A DNA stretch of 64,000 nucleotides from the NCBI GenBank assembly GCA_963705515.1, contig CAVPJV010000009.1, positions 620,001-684,000 of the forward strand, written 5' to 3'. Position numbers and translations under genes: made by a program. Of the stretch, positions 45,401-53,426 are shown in pieces. The DNA comes from Gaiellasilicea sp963705515 (lineage in GTDB: Bacteria; Actinomycetota; Thermoleophilia; Gaiellales; Gaiellaceae). Each line of letters starts with the position of its first letter. Position 1 is the stretch's first letter. The notes beneath the pieces are model-generated. The model searched no databases and was not told the origin of the DNA. It worked only from the letters and a program-made list of their open reading frames with translations.

Positions 45401-46425
45401 CGCGTCAGCTCGGCAGAGACGAGCCGCGCGCCGGCGACCATCGCCTCGAGCTTGCCGAGCGCCCGCTCGCGCGGGAGGTACTTCATCCCGCAGTCGGGCG
45501 CGGCGACGAGCCGCTCCGGCGGCAGCACCTCGAGCGCCCGCCGGATCCTGGCCGCGACCACATCGGGCGTCTCGACCTCGGCCGCGCCCAGGTCGAGCAC
45601 GCCGAGCACGATCGTCTTGTCCGGTAGCGCGCGCAGCAGCGCCGGATCGAGGTCGGGCTGCGCAGCTTCGAGTGAGATGTGCGTCGCGCTGCAATCGGCG
45701 AGCTCGCGCAGGAACGGGTAGCCCGGCAGCCGGTCGTGGACGATGTGGGCGTAGCCGAAGCACGTGTGCAGGACGGTGTCGCCGTCGATCCCGTCCAGAG
45801 CGCGGTTGATCGCCTCGAGCGCGTACTCCCGCGCCGCCTCCGGCCGCGCCTGCAGGTACGGCTCGTCGATCTGGACGAAGTCGGCGCCGGCAGCCTTCAG
45901 GTCGCGCAGCTCCTCGTTGACCGCGTCGGCGTAGGCGAGCGCGAGGCTCCTGTCGTCGGCGTAGTGGTCGTTCTGTGCCTGCTGGGTCATCGTGAACGGG
46001 CCGGGGACCGTGATCTTGATCCGCCGGTCGGTGATCGAGCGGAGGAACTCGACGTCGCGGATCTCCACCGGCCGCGTGCGCCGCACCGGCCCGACGACGC
46101 GCGGGACCGGATTCTCGTGACCGGTGCGGTCGAGCGCGACGCCGGGCGTGTCCAGGTCGACGCCGTCGAGCGCCGTCGCGAAGCGGTTCGAGTAGCTCTC
46201 CCGCCGCATTTCGCCGTCGGTGATCACGTCCACCCCGGCCCGCTCCATGTCCGCCACCGCGAGCCGCGTCGCGTCGTCCTGCGCCGCCTCCAGGAACGGC
46301 TCCGGCACCCGCCACAGCTCACGCGCACGAACGCGCGGCGGCAGCCGGTCGCCGAGACGCTCGCGGTCGATCAGCCACTCCGGCTGCGGATAGCTGCCGA
46401 CCACTGTCGTCAGCAGCCCGCTCAC
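45397..46425 (-). CDS. cobalamin-independent methionine synthase (MetE C-terminal domain)-like protein
   Basis: 342 residues, the stand-alone MetE catalytic-domain size. TTVVGSYPQPEWL at the N-terminus, TDGEMRRESYSNRF, KITVPGPFTMTQQ, DFVQIDEPYLQARPE, and the zinc-site motifs LHTCFGYAHI (His-x-Cys) and APDCGMKYLPR (second Cys) are present, so it should bind zinc and activate a thiol. Such proteins include archaeal-type methionine synthases and epoxyalkane:CoM transferases; with GST, CoA-ligase and lyase neighbours a non-methionine thiol transfer is possible. GTG 46425 overlaps the ligase stop. Confidence 0.88.
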   Translation of the reverse strand: MSGLLTTVVGSYPQPEWLIDRERLGDRLPPRVRARELWRVPEPFLEAAQDDATRLAVADMERAGVDVITDGEMRRESYSNRFATALDGVDLDTPGVALDRTGHENPVPRVVGPVRRTRPVEIRDVEFLRSITDRRIKITVPGPFTMTQQAQNDHYADDRSLALAYADAVNEELRDLKAAGADFVQIDEPYLQARPEAAREYALEAINRALDGIDGDTVLHTCFGYAHIVHDRLPGYPFLRELADCSATHISLEAAQPDLDPALLRALPDKTIVLGVLDLGAAEVETPDVVAARIRRALEVLPPERLVAAPDCGMKYLPRERALGKLEAMVAGARLVSAELTR

Positions 46426-47699
46426 GACGGGCGCTCCAGGAGCTTCGACTTGTACTCGCTGCGCTGCAGGCTCCCCCACGGCACCAGCTCGACCGTCGTC
46501 CGGACGAGCAGCACCTCGCGCAGCCGGTCGCCGATCGCCTGCGCGAGCGACGGCGCGGCCGCGGTCCCGGCGGCGAGCTCGACGCTGACCGGCAGCGGCG
46601 GCTCCTGCTTCACGCCCGCCGTCTGCGGCCGGACGAGGATCTGGCCGCTCACATCGGGTGCGAACGCGCTGACGACCTCGCGCACGGCCGCCGGGAAGAC
46701 GTTGACGCCGCGGACGATCAGCATGTCGTCGGTGCGTCCGATGCAGCGAACGCGCGGCCCGGTACGGCCGCACCGGCACGGGCTCGCCCGCACCTCGACG
46801 TGATCGCGCGTCCGGAAGCGGAGCAGCGGCGCGGCCCGGTGGCGGAGATGCGTCAGCACGAGCTCGCCGGTCGCACCGTCCTCCAGCTCGAGCGCCGTGC
46901 CCGTGTCCGGCTCGATCAGCTCGGCATGGACGAAGCCGCGCGCGCCGAGATGCATCCCGTCCTGCTCCTCGCACTCGCCCCAGAGCGAGATGCCGATGTC
47001 GCCGATCCCCATCGCCTCGGTCACCTTCGCGCCCCACCCTTCCTCGAGCCGGCTGCGGAAGGCCGGCTCGCCGCCGCCGGGCTCGCCGGCGACGAGAACG
47101 CGCTCGACGCTCGACTCGCGGAGGTCGTGGCTCTCGGCCAGGTACGCGGCGTAGGACGGCGTCAGCACCGTCGCCTCCGGCCGCAGCCGCTCGATCGCCT
47201 GCACGAGCCGGTCGGTGTTGCCGGTGCCGACGGGGATGTGGCAGAGGCCGATCCGGTCGAAGGAAGCGAGCGCCGCGCCGGCCACGAACGGCCCGGCGTT
47301 GTACGTCGAGACGATTCGCTGGCCGGCGCTGATCCCCGAGGCGGCATAGCTGCGCGCGGAGCCCGTGACCCAGTTGTCGAGGTCGCCGGCCGTGAGCGGG
47401 ATGTAGCTCGGCTCGCCGGTCGTGCCGCTCGTCGAATAGATGCGAACGAGCTCGTGCGCCTCCGCGCAGAGATGCGTTCCAAACGGATTCTCGGGCGTTC
47501 GCGTCGCCCGCAGTTCGTCCTTCTCGGTGAGCGGCAACTGTGCGATCTCGGCAAGCCCGACGGTCGCGTCGTGCCCGGCGAGCTTCTCCCGGTAGAACGC
47601 GGAGCGCTCGAGCACGTAGGCGAGCTGCTCCCGGAAGCTCGCGTCGTCGACTGCGAGCTGCTCCGGCCACGGGCGTGACTCGACCTCAGGCTCGAGCAT
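46422..47699 (-). CDS. phenylacetate-CoA ligase (PaaK)-like AMP-forming enzyme
   Basis: 425 residues from ATG 47699 (a GTG at 47732 is possible). ANL-superfamily motifs: YSTSGTTGEPSYIPLT (P-loop), VLVAGEPGGGEPAFRSRLEEGWGAKVTEAMGIGDIG, LRFRTRDHVEV, CGRTGPRVRCIGRTDDMLIVRGVNVFP and SEYKSKL with the catalytic Lys. Makes an acyl-CoA from an aromatic or other carboxylate with ATP. The operon has none of the usual paa ring-opening genes, so the substrate is probably not phenylacetate. Its start overlaps the lyase gene by about 14 bp. Confidence 0.9.
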   Translation of the reverse strand: MLEPEVESRPWPEQLAVDDASFREQLAYVLERSAFYREKLAGHDATVGLAEIAQLPLTEKDELRATRTPENPFGTHLCAEAHELVRIYSTSGTTGEPSYIPLTAGDLDNWVTGSARSYAASGISAGQRIVSTYNAGPFVAGAALASFDRIGLCHIPVGTGNTDRLVQAIERLRPEATVLTPSYAAYLAESHDLRESSVERVLVAGEPGGGEPAFRSRLEEGWGAKVTEAMGIGDIGISLWGECEEQDGMHLGARGFVHAELIEPDTGTALELEDGATGELVLTHLRHRAAPLLRFRTRDHVEVRASPCRCGRTGPRVRCIGRTDDMLIVRGVNVFPAAVREVVSAFAPDVSGQILVRPQTAGVKQEPPLPVSVELAAGTAAAPSLAQAIGDRLREVLLVRTTVELVPWGSLQRSEYKSKLLERPS

Positions 47700-48450
47700 C
47701 GGGCTCGTAACGGGCGGCGTCCTCCGCGGCACGGGCGAGGGTGAACCCGAGCGGCCGCTCCTGCTCCTCGGCGAGGTGCGCGAGCAGGCTCGCCGTCCTG
47801 GCGAGGATCGGCACGGACTTGACCGCGGCCACCGGAAAGCCGAGGTCGAGGAGCACCGCCGCGATCGGCATCGAGACGTTCATCGGCAACGGCTTGCCCC
47901 ACGTCTCGGCGACGGCGTCGCGCAGCTCGCGGGCGAAGGCTACGTTCGGCCCGCTGACCCCGCGCTCGTCTGCCAGCTCGAGAATCCGCTCCGCCCGCGG
48001 GTCGACCGGTCGGTGCACCGGATGGCCGAAGCCCGGGACGCGGGCGCCTGCGTCGTGGAGCTCCCGCGCGATGTCGCCCGGCGAGCGGCCGGCGACGATC
48101 GAGCCGGCGAGCAGCTTCGCGCACTCCTCCGACGTCCCCAGCAGCACCGGCCCGGCGCCGAGGATCCCCGCGGCGACAGCGCCCTGCAGCGACTCGGGAT
48201 CGGCGGCGAGCGTCATCCGCGCGGCGACGTTCGACGGCATCAACCCGTGCTCGGCGAGCGCGACGAGGACGAGGTCGAGGAACTCGCGCTGCTCCTCGGT
48301 CGGCTCGCTCCCCGTCAGCAGGAGGTGGAAGTACTCGGTGAAGCCCACGCGGCCCATCAGGTCGCCCGTGAGATCTCGGCCGCGCACCTCGACGCGGTCG
48401 GGATACGCCTGACTGATCGCGGTCACGGCAAGCGGCCGCTGCTCACCCAC
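47686..48450 (-). CDS. citryl-CoA lyase / citrate synthase-like protein
   Basis: 254 residues, about 100 shorter than citrate synthase but with its core: LAEHGLMPSNVAARMTLA, VPGFGHPVHRPVDPRAERILELA (catalytic His region) and VPILARTASLLAHLAEEQERP. Proteins of this size are usually called citryl-CoA lyase and split or form acyl-citrate-type C-C bonds. GTG 48450 overlaps the GST stop by 8 bp. In this operon it may cleave the CoA ester made by the PaaK-like ligase to acetyl-CoA or an alpha-keto acid. Confidence 0.85.
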   Translation of the reverse strand: MGEQRPLAVTAISQAYPDRVEVRGRDLTGDLMGRVGFTEYFHLLLTGSEPTEEQREFLDLVLVALAEHGLMPSNVAARMTLAADPESLQGAVAAGILGAGPVLLGTSEECAKLLAGSIVAGRSPGDIARELHDAGARVPGFGHPVHRPVDPRAERILELADERGVSGPNVAFARELRDAVAETWGKPLPMNVSMPIAAVLLDLGFPVAAVKSVPILARTASLLAHLAEEQERPLGFTLARAAEDAARYEPDARA

Positions 48451-49135
48451 TCTGCGAGCGCACGTAGTCGATGTAGCCGCGGACGTCCGCCACGGGCTCC
48501 GAGTACGCGTCGCCGAGCGTCGACTCCATCCGGCTCATGTACTCCTCCGTCCAGTCCGGGAACGGGTAGTCGATCGCGCGCAGGAACTCGAGCGTGGCCG
48601 CGAGCCGCATGTCCGCGATCGAGGGGGCGTCGCCGCCGATGAACGGCCGGCCGGCGAGGAAGAACGTCCGGTAGACCTCGAGCGGCCCTGCGAGAGCGGC
48701 CTCGGCATCCTTGGCCGCCTTCGCCTTCGCCGCGTCGTCGGCGTCCGAGGTGCCGACCTCGCCTGGGTACTGGCCGAAGCCGAGCGTCGGGTAGGTCGCG
48801 CGCGCGAGCAGCGGATAGAAGGTGCCGATCAGGTAGAACATCGCGCTGTCGACCATCGCCCGCTCGCCCGGATCGGACGGGTAGAACTCGTCGAGGGCGT
48901 GCTTGTTGCAGAGGTACTGCATGATCGCGCAGCTCTCCCAGAGAGCACCCTGCGGCAGCCCTTCCTCCTCGAGCAGCGGCGTCAGGTCGGCCGGGTCCTT
49001 CGCGAGGAACTCGGGCGTGCTCTTCTTGCCCCAGACGTCGAGCTCGTCGAACTCGAGATCCGCGGCCCGGACGAAGATCCGGACCGTCAGGTTGTTGACG
49101 CTCGGCTTCAGGATGCTCAGCGTGTTCGTGGCCAC
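48443..49135 (-). CDS. glutathione S-transferase family protein
   Basis: 230 residues, GTG 49135 with AGGAGG upstream. Thioredoxin-like N-terminal domain (LSILKPSVNNLTVRIFVRAADLEFDELDVWGKKSTPEFLAKDP, ALWESCAIMQYLCNKHALDEFYP with the ES motif) and an all-helical C-terminal domain (FLAGRPFIGGDAPSIADMRLAATLEFLRAIDYPFPDW, the N-capping-box region). Actinobacteria mostly use mycothiol, so the thiol partner is uncertain. Second gene of the VOC-to-MetE operon. Confidence 0.9.
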   Translation of the reverse strand: MATNTLSILKPSVNNLTVRIFVRAADLEFDELDVWGKKSTPEFLAKDPADLTPLLEEEGLPQGALWESCAIMQYLCNKHALDEFYPSDPGERAMVDSAMFYLIGTFYPLLARATYPTLGFGQYPGEVGTSDADDAAKAKAAKDAEAALAGPLEVYRTFFLAGRPFIGGDAPSIADMRLAATLEFLRAIDYPFPDWTEEYMSRMESTLGDAYSEPVADVRGYIDYVRSQSG

Positions 49136-49145
49136 GTTTTTCCTC

Positions 49146-49727
49146 CTAGCGGTAGGGATTCTTCGGCGAGCGGTCGTCCGAGAGCGAGCGGGACTGCGCG
49201 GAGAGCGCCTCGATCGCGTCGGCCAGGTGCGCCTCGTCGATGTTGTAGTCGCCGCGCTCGACCCGGAGCTCGTGCGCGGCGAGCAGCACGTCCGTGTGGG
49301 TGTGCCCGTGGGGCGGCTCGAAGCGGTAGGACGCGAGCTCGATCAGGAGTCCGAGCGGGTCCTCGAAGTAGATCGAGTCCATGAAGCCGCGGTCCTTGAC
49401 GCCGCTGTGCCGGATCCCGCGCTCGTCCAGGCGCTCGACCGCCTGCCGGAACGTCGCCTGCGAGAGCGCGAACGCGACGTGGTGGACGGCGCCGATGTCG
49501 GTCGACGTCCGCGTCGGGTCGGGCGCGCGTTCCTCGTTCGTGAAGACCGTGATCAGGCGGCCGTCGCCGGGATCGAAGTAGAGGTGGCTCTCGGACTCGT
49601 TGTCCAGGTTCGGCTGCTCGAAGACGAACGGCATCCCGAGCACGCCTTCCCAGAAGTCGATCGACGTCTGCCGGTCGGCACCGACGATCGTGATGTGGTG
49701 GACGCCCTGGCTCTGGAGTTTTCGCAT
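49146..49727 (-). CDS. VOC family dioxygenase-like protein
   Basis: 193 residues. Two beta-alpha-beta3 halves: VHHITIVGADRQTSIDFWEGVLGMPFVFEQPNLDN with LYFDPGDGRLITVF, and VHHVAFALSQATFRQAVERLDERG with SIYFEDPLGLLIELASYRFEPP. His, His and Glu are where the 2-His-1-Glu iron site of extradiol or hydroquinone-type ring-cleaving dioxygenases sits. The C-terminal 60 residues (GHTHTDVLLAAHELRVERGDYNIDEAHLADAIEALS) are extra. First gene of the minus-strand operon. Confidence 0.85.
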   Translation of the reverse strand: MRKLQSQGVHHITIVGADRQTSIDFWEGVLGMPFVFEQPNLDNESESHLYFDPGDGRLITVFTNEERAPDPTRTSTDIGAVHHVAFALSQATFRQAVERLDERGIRHSGVKDRGFMDSIYFEDPLGLLIELASYRFEPPHGHTHTDVLLAAHELRVERGDYNIDEAHLADAIEALSAQSRSLSDDRSPKNPYR

Positions 49728-49872
49728 CTGTCCTCGCTCGACCCGTCGGCGTCGAGTTTCTCACAGTCGTCCGCGCCGCCGAAGCCGTCTTGACAACCTC
49801 GCCGTCGCGGCGGGAGGATTGAGCGGCACGGGGGTCGGCGTGTTGGCTCGAGTCTGCGGCTGGAGGTCTGTG

Positions 49873-50049
49873 GTGCAACTCGGTCGCGGTAAGAAGGACC
49901 CGAACACCGTCGCCGGTGCCCCGTTCCCTCCGGCCGTGGAGCACTCCGACGGGCCAGACCATCCGCGACGCGACGTCCCCACGGCCGACGCGGACGGCGA
50001 CGCGCCGCCCGACGCCGGCGCCGAGATCGAGGAGGAGGAGAGCACATGA
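49873..50049 (+). CDS. small acidic protein coupled to propeller gene
   Basis: 58 residues from GTG 49873, GGAGG six bases upstream. Starts QLGRGKKDPNTVAG, then Pro/Asp-rich HSDGPDHPRRDVPTADADGD and ends IEEEEST. The stop overlaps the next ATG (ATGA). Probably disordered; could be a leader or partner for the propeller protein. No family recognised. The 145-bp divergent gap before it has a TTGACA word at 49790 without a clear -10. Confidence 0.5.
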   Translation: MQLGRGKKDPNTVAGAPFPPAVEHSDGPDHPRRDVPTADADGDAPPDAGAEIEEEEST

Positions 50050-51509
50050 TCGAGCAGCGTCTGCGCCGAGGCCGTCTCACCGGCGTCAGGGTGAAGGGCG
50101 CCCCCTACCCCGCAGTGCCGCCGGGACGGAAGCGTGACCGCCAGCCGCGTCCACGCTTCCCCGTCAAGCGGACCGGCAGGCCGCGGCCGCTGCACGAGCC
50201 GAGCTCGCATGCAGTGATCGCCAAGGCGGGCGGACGTGACCCGAACGGCAATCGCGACCCGGTCGTCTTCCACGGCTACCACCCGTCGAAGGGACTGACG
50301 AAATCGCTGACGAACGCGGCGGACATGAGCGGCGCCGACAGCAAGCGGGACGTCGTGATGATGTCCGGCAACTGGTTCTGCGACGTCTCGAACGACGGCG
50401 GCGCGAACTGGAAGCGGCTCGATCCGACAACGATCTTCCCCGAGGACCTCGGCAGCGGCTTCTGCTGCGACCAGGTCGTCGTCTACGTGCCCCGCATCGA
50501 CCGCTTCATCTGGTTGCTGCAGTACAGCGCCGACGCGGCCGGCCAGGGGGCGTTCCGGATCGCCTCGGCGTCGTCGGCCTCGGTCAAGAACGACCCGACC
50601 GCGTGGACCTACTGGGACTTCGTCGCCGGCAACTTCGGCTACCCGACGAAGGACATGGACTACCCGGACCTCGCCTTCTCGACGACGTTCCTCTACGTCA
50701 GCACCGACGTCTTCGGTGCCGGAGGCCGGATCGTCCTGAGGATCCCGCTCGAGGAGCTGCGGGCCGGCGGGACGATCAACTACGGCTACACGGACCCGAC
50801 GAAGTCGAAGAGCGCCTGGGGCGCGCACCTCGTCCAGCAGACGCGCTCCCAGGCCGTCTGGGTCGGCCACCGGGACAACTCGACGCTCGAGGTGTTCACG
50901 ATGCCGGACGCCGGCAACACCTACTCGTCCTTCACCGTCAAGGTCGCCACCTGGCCGAACGGCAGCCACAAATCGACGGGACCGGACGGAAACGACTGGC
51001 TGACGAAGCTGCGCGACTTCCCCAACTTCGCGGTCACCGGCGGCGTCGAGCGCCCGAATGGCCATGTCGTCCTCGCCTGGAGCGCGAGCAAGGGCAAGGG
51101 CGGCGGGAGCGGTTTCGACTTCCCGAACACCCATGGGCGCGTGGTCGAGCTCGACCTCGTCGCCCGCTCGGTCGTCAGCGAGATGCAGATCTGGAACCCC
51201 GACTACGCCTTCGCCTACCCCGCACTCGCCGTCAGCTCGAAGGACGAGGTGGGCGTGATTCTCGGCTGGGGCGGGGCGTCGAACCACGCCAACTGCGCGA
51301 TGGGGATCATCGGCGACTTCGTCGTCTGGTTCCAGAACGGGAGCACCCGCACCGTCAAGCGCTACGGCGACTACCTGACCACCCGCCCGGCCGAGCGGAA
51401 CCGGCGCTTGTTCGGCGGATACGGCTACTACGTCACGAGCGTCTCCGGGGACGCCAACTCCTGCACGTATCACCCGATCTACGTCCGCTACGGCCGCGCC
51501 TCCGCGTGA
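50046..51509 (+). CDS. sialidase/BNR-like beta-propeller protein
   Basis: 487 residues. After a basic, Pro-rich N-terminal stretch without a signal peptide, repeated beta blades appear with Asp-box-like turns (VSNDGGANWKRLD, FVYGRYP-like closings), such as CCDQVVVYVPRIDRFIWLLQYSADAAG, DYPDLAFSTTFLYVSTDVFGAGGR and SQAVWVGHRDNSTLEVFTMPDAGNTY. No catalytic Arg triad of sialidases can be pointed to. A binding or glycan-related role is a guess. Coupled to the 58-residue gene by ATGA. Confidence 0.7.
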   Translation: MIEQRLRRGRLTGVRVKGAPYPAVPPGRKRDRQPRPRFPVKRTGRPRPLHEPSSHAVIAKAGGRDPNGNRDPVVFHGYHPSKGLTKSLTNAADMSGADSKRDVVMMSGNWFCDVSNDGGANWKRLDPTTIFPEDLGSGFCCDQVVVYVPRIDRFIWLLQYSADAAGQGAFRIASASSASVKNDPTAWTYWDFVAGNFGYPTKDMDYPDLAFSTTFLYVSTDVFGAGGRIVLRIPLEELRAGGTINYGYTDPTKSKSAWGAHLVQQTRSQAVWVGHRDNSTLEVFTMPDAGNTYSSFTVKVATWPNGSHKSTGPDGNDWLTKLRDFPNFAVTGGVERPNGHVVLAWSASKGKGGGSGFDFPNTHGRVVELDLVARSVVSEMQIWNPDYAFAYPALAVSSKDEVGVILGWGGASNHANCAMGIIGDFVVWFQNGSTRTVKRYGDYLTTRPAERNRRLFGGYGYYVTSVSGDANSCTYHPIYVRYGRASA

Positions 51510-51531
51510 GCTCCGATCAAGGGAGGGATGT

Positions 51532-51795
51532 ATGAGCACCGACGAGCACCAGCCGCTCACGAACGGGCAGAAGTGGACCCTCGTCGCGGCGGCACTGTGC
51601 GCGGCAGGCGCCGTGCTGCTCGCGGCGTTGCCGATGGATTGGATCGAAGAGGTGTTCGGCGTCGAGCCCGACGGTGGCAACGGACTGCTCGAGTTCGTGC
51701 CGATCGTCGTGCTCGCCGTCGCCGCGCTGGCGTTGTGCGTCCGGGTCGCACGGGCGCGACGGCGGCCCGACGTCTCCGCCGCCGACGTGACCTGA
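51532..51795 (+). CDS. small two-helix membrane protein
   Basis: 87 residues, ATG 51532 after AGGGAGG. Two hydrophobic helices (residues 16-33 LVAAALCAAGAVLLAALP and 52-70 VPIVVLAVAALALCVRV) joined by an acidic loop, then a basic stop-transfer RARRRPD. No family recognised. Lies between the propeller gene and the YCII/sigma pair. Confidence 0.65.
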   Translation: MSTDEHQPLTNGQKWTLVAAALCAAGAVLLAALPMDWIEEVFGVEPDGGNGLLEFVPIVVLAVAALALCVRVARARRRPDVSAADVT

Positions 51796-51885
51796 ACCGC
51801 GCGCGGTTCGACATGCTTCCGTGGGGGGTGTCCTTTTCGGCGCACGCCGTTCGTCGTGTGCATGACACCCGACAAGGAGGAAGCG

Positions 51886-52245
51886 ATGAAGTACATGCTC
51901 CTGATCCATCAAGGCAGCGCCCCGACGCCGTACGACCAGGACGCGTGGGGACGTCTCTCCGAAGCGGAGCAGCAGGCGGTGTACGCCGACTACCAGGCGC
52001 TCAACCAGACGCCCGGAGTCAGCCCCGGCCTGCAGCTGCAGCCGCCCGAGACCGCGACGACGGTGCGCGTCGAGAACGGCAGCACGCTGACCACCGACGG
52101 GCCATTCGTCGCGATCAAGGAGGCGCTCGGCGGCTACTTCGTCTTCGAGGCGGACGACCTCGACGCCGCGATCGAGGTCGCAGCGCGCGTGCCGGCGGCC
52201 CGGATGGGCGGTGCCGTCGAGGTGCGCCCGGTGGTGGAGTACTAG
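51886..52245 (+). CDS. YCII-related (DGPF domain) protein
   Basis: 119 residues from ATG 51886 with AAGGAGG upstream. KYMLLIHQGSAP opens the fold; ENGSTLTTDGPFVAIKEALGGYFVFEADDLDAAIEVAARVP carries the DGPF signature; ends VEVRPVVEY. Dimeric ferredoxin-like fold of unknown chemistry. In many bacteria DGPF genes sit next to ECF42-type sigma factors, exactly as here. Confidence 0.93.
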   Translation: MKYMLLIHQGSAPTPYDQDAWGRLSEAEQQAVYADYQALNQTPGVSPGLQLQPPETATTVRVENGSTLTTDGPFVAIKEALGGYFVFEADDLDAAIEVAARVPAARMGGAVEVRPVVEY

Positions 52246-52247
52246 CG

Positions 52248-53411
52248 ATCCTCGAGCAGGTCTTCCGCGACGAGTGGGGCCGTGTGCTCGCCAGCCTGAT
52301 CGGCTTCCTCGGCGACTTCGACCTCGCCGAGGAGGCCGCCCAGGGGGCGTTCGCAGTCGCCGCCGAGCGCTGGCCGCGCGACGGGACGCCCGCCAACCCG
52401 GGCGCCTGGCTCGTCACCACCGCCCGCAACCGCGCCATCGACCGCATCCGCCGCGACCGCACGCTGGCGGCGAAGACGCGCCTACTCGACGTGCCCGAGA
52501 CGACGGAGGAGCCCGTGGACGAGACGACGATCGCGGACGAGCGGCTGGAGCTCCTCTTCACGTGCTGTCACCCCTCGCTCCAGCTCGAGGCGCAAGTGGC
52601 GCTGACGCTGCGAACGCTGGGCGGGCTGAAGACCGAGGAGATCGCCCGTGCGTTCCTCGTGCCCGACGAGACGATGGCGAAGCGGCTCCTGCGGGCGAAG
52701 CGGAAGATCAAGGCCGCCGGAATCCCCTTCCGCGTGCCGCCGGACCATCTGCTTCCCGAGCGCCTCGCCGCGGTCCTCGCCGTCGTCTACCTGATCTTCA
52801 ACGAGGGCTACGGCGGCCGCGTCGATCTCGCGGCCGAGGCGATCCGGCTTGGGAGAGCGCTCGCCGAACTGATGCCCGACGAGCCGGAGGTGAACGGGCT
52901 GCTGGCGTTGATGCTGATGAACGACGCCCGCCGCGAGGCACGCTTCGCCGACGGCAGCGTCGTCCTCCTCGCCGATCAGGACCGGTCGCTCTGGAACGCG
53001 GAGCAGATCACCGCGGGACGAGCCGGGCTCGAGCGGGCGCTGGCGCTCGGCGGGCGCGGGCCGTACGTCCTGCAGGCGGCGATCGCGTCCCTGCACCTGG
53101 ACGAGCCGCAGGACTGGCCGGAGCTCGCAGCCCTGTACGGCGAGCTCGCCCGGCTCACCGGCTCGCCGGTGGCCGAGCTCAATCGGGCCGTGGCGATCGC
53201 CGAGGCGGGCGAGGTCGAGGCCGCGCTCGCGCTCGCCGAGAGCCTCGAGCTCGACCGCTACCACTACCTGCACGCGACCCGCGCCGAGCTGCTGCGCCGG
53301 CTGGATCGCGCCGACGACGCGCGCGCGGCCTACGACCGTGCGCTCGAGCTCGTCCACTCGGACGCCGAGCGCGAGTTTCTCGAGCGCCGGCGGGCCGAGC
53401 TGCAGGGCTGA
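52248..53411 (+). CDS. ECF42-type sigma factor with C-terminal TPR-like domain
   Basis: About 387 residues. Homology begins LEQVFRDEWGRVLASLIGFLGDFDLAEEAAQGAFAVAAERWPRDG (region 2), then LVTTARNRAIDRIRRDRTL, region 4 around QVALTLRTLGGLKTEEIARAFLVPDETMAKRLLRAKRKIK, and a long C-terminal SnoaL/TPR-like part (VVYLIFNEGYGGRVDLAAEAIRLGRAL). No ATG, GTG or TTG precedes the homologous start in this frame after the YCII stop: the first in-frame candidate is GTG 52284, twelve codons inside region 2; 52248 is ATC. The C-terminal domain replaces an anti-sigma factor in this group. Confidence 0.9.
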   Translation: MLEQVFRDEWGRVLASLIGFLGDFDLAEEAAQGAFAVAAERWPRDGTPANPGAWLVTTARNRAIDRIRRDRTLAAKTRLLDVPETTEEPVDETTIADERLELLFTCCHPSLQLEAQVALTLRTLGGLKTEEIARAFLVPDETMAKRLLRAKRKIKAAGIPFRVPPDHLLPERLAAVLAVVYLIFNEGYGGRVDLAAEAIRLGRALAELMPDEPEVNGLLALMLMNDARREARFADGSVVLLADQDRSLWNAEQITAGRAGLERALALGGRGPYVLQAAIASLHLDEPQDWPELAALYGELARLTGSPVAELNRAVAIAEAGEVEAALALAESLELDRYHYLHATRAELLRRLDRADDARAAYDRALELVHSDAEREFLERRRAELQG

Positions 53412-53426
53412 CCTCGCGGTCGGACG

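Noticed and set aside
45397..46425. Housekeeping methionine synthase MetE
   Set aside because: Only the catalytic half is present and the operon is not methionine-related; kept as MetE-like instead.
46422..47699. Phenylacetate catabolism cluster
   Set aside because: No paaABCDE, paaG, paaZ or related genes are next to the ligase.
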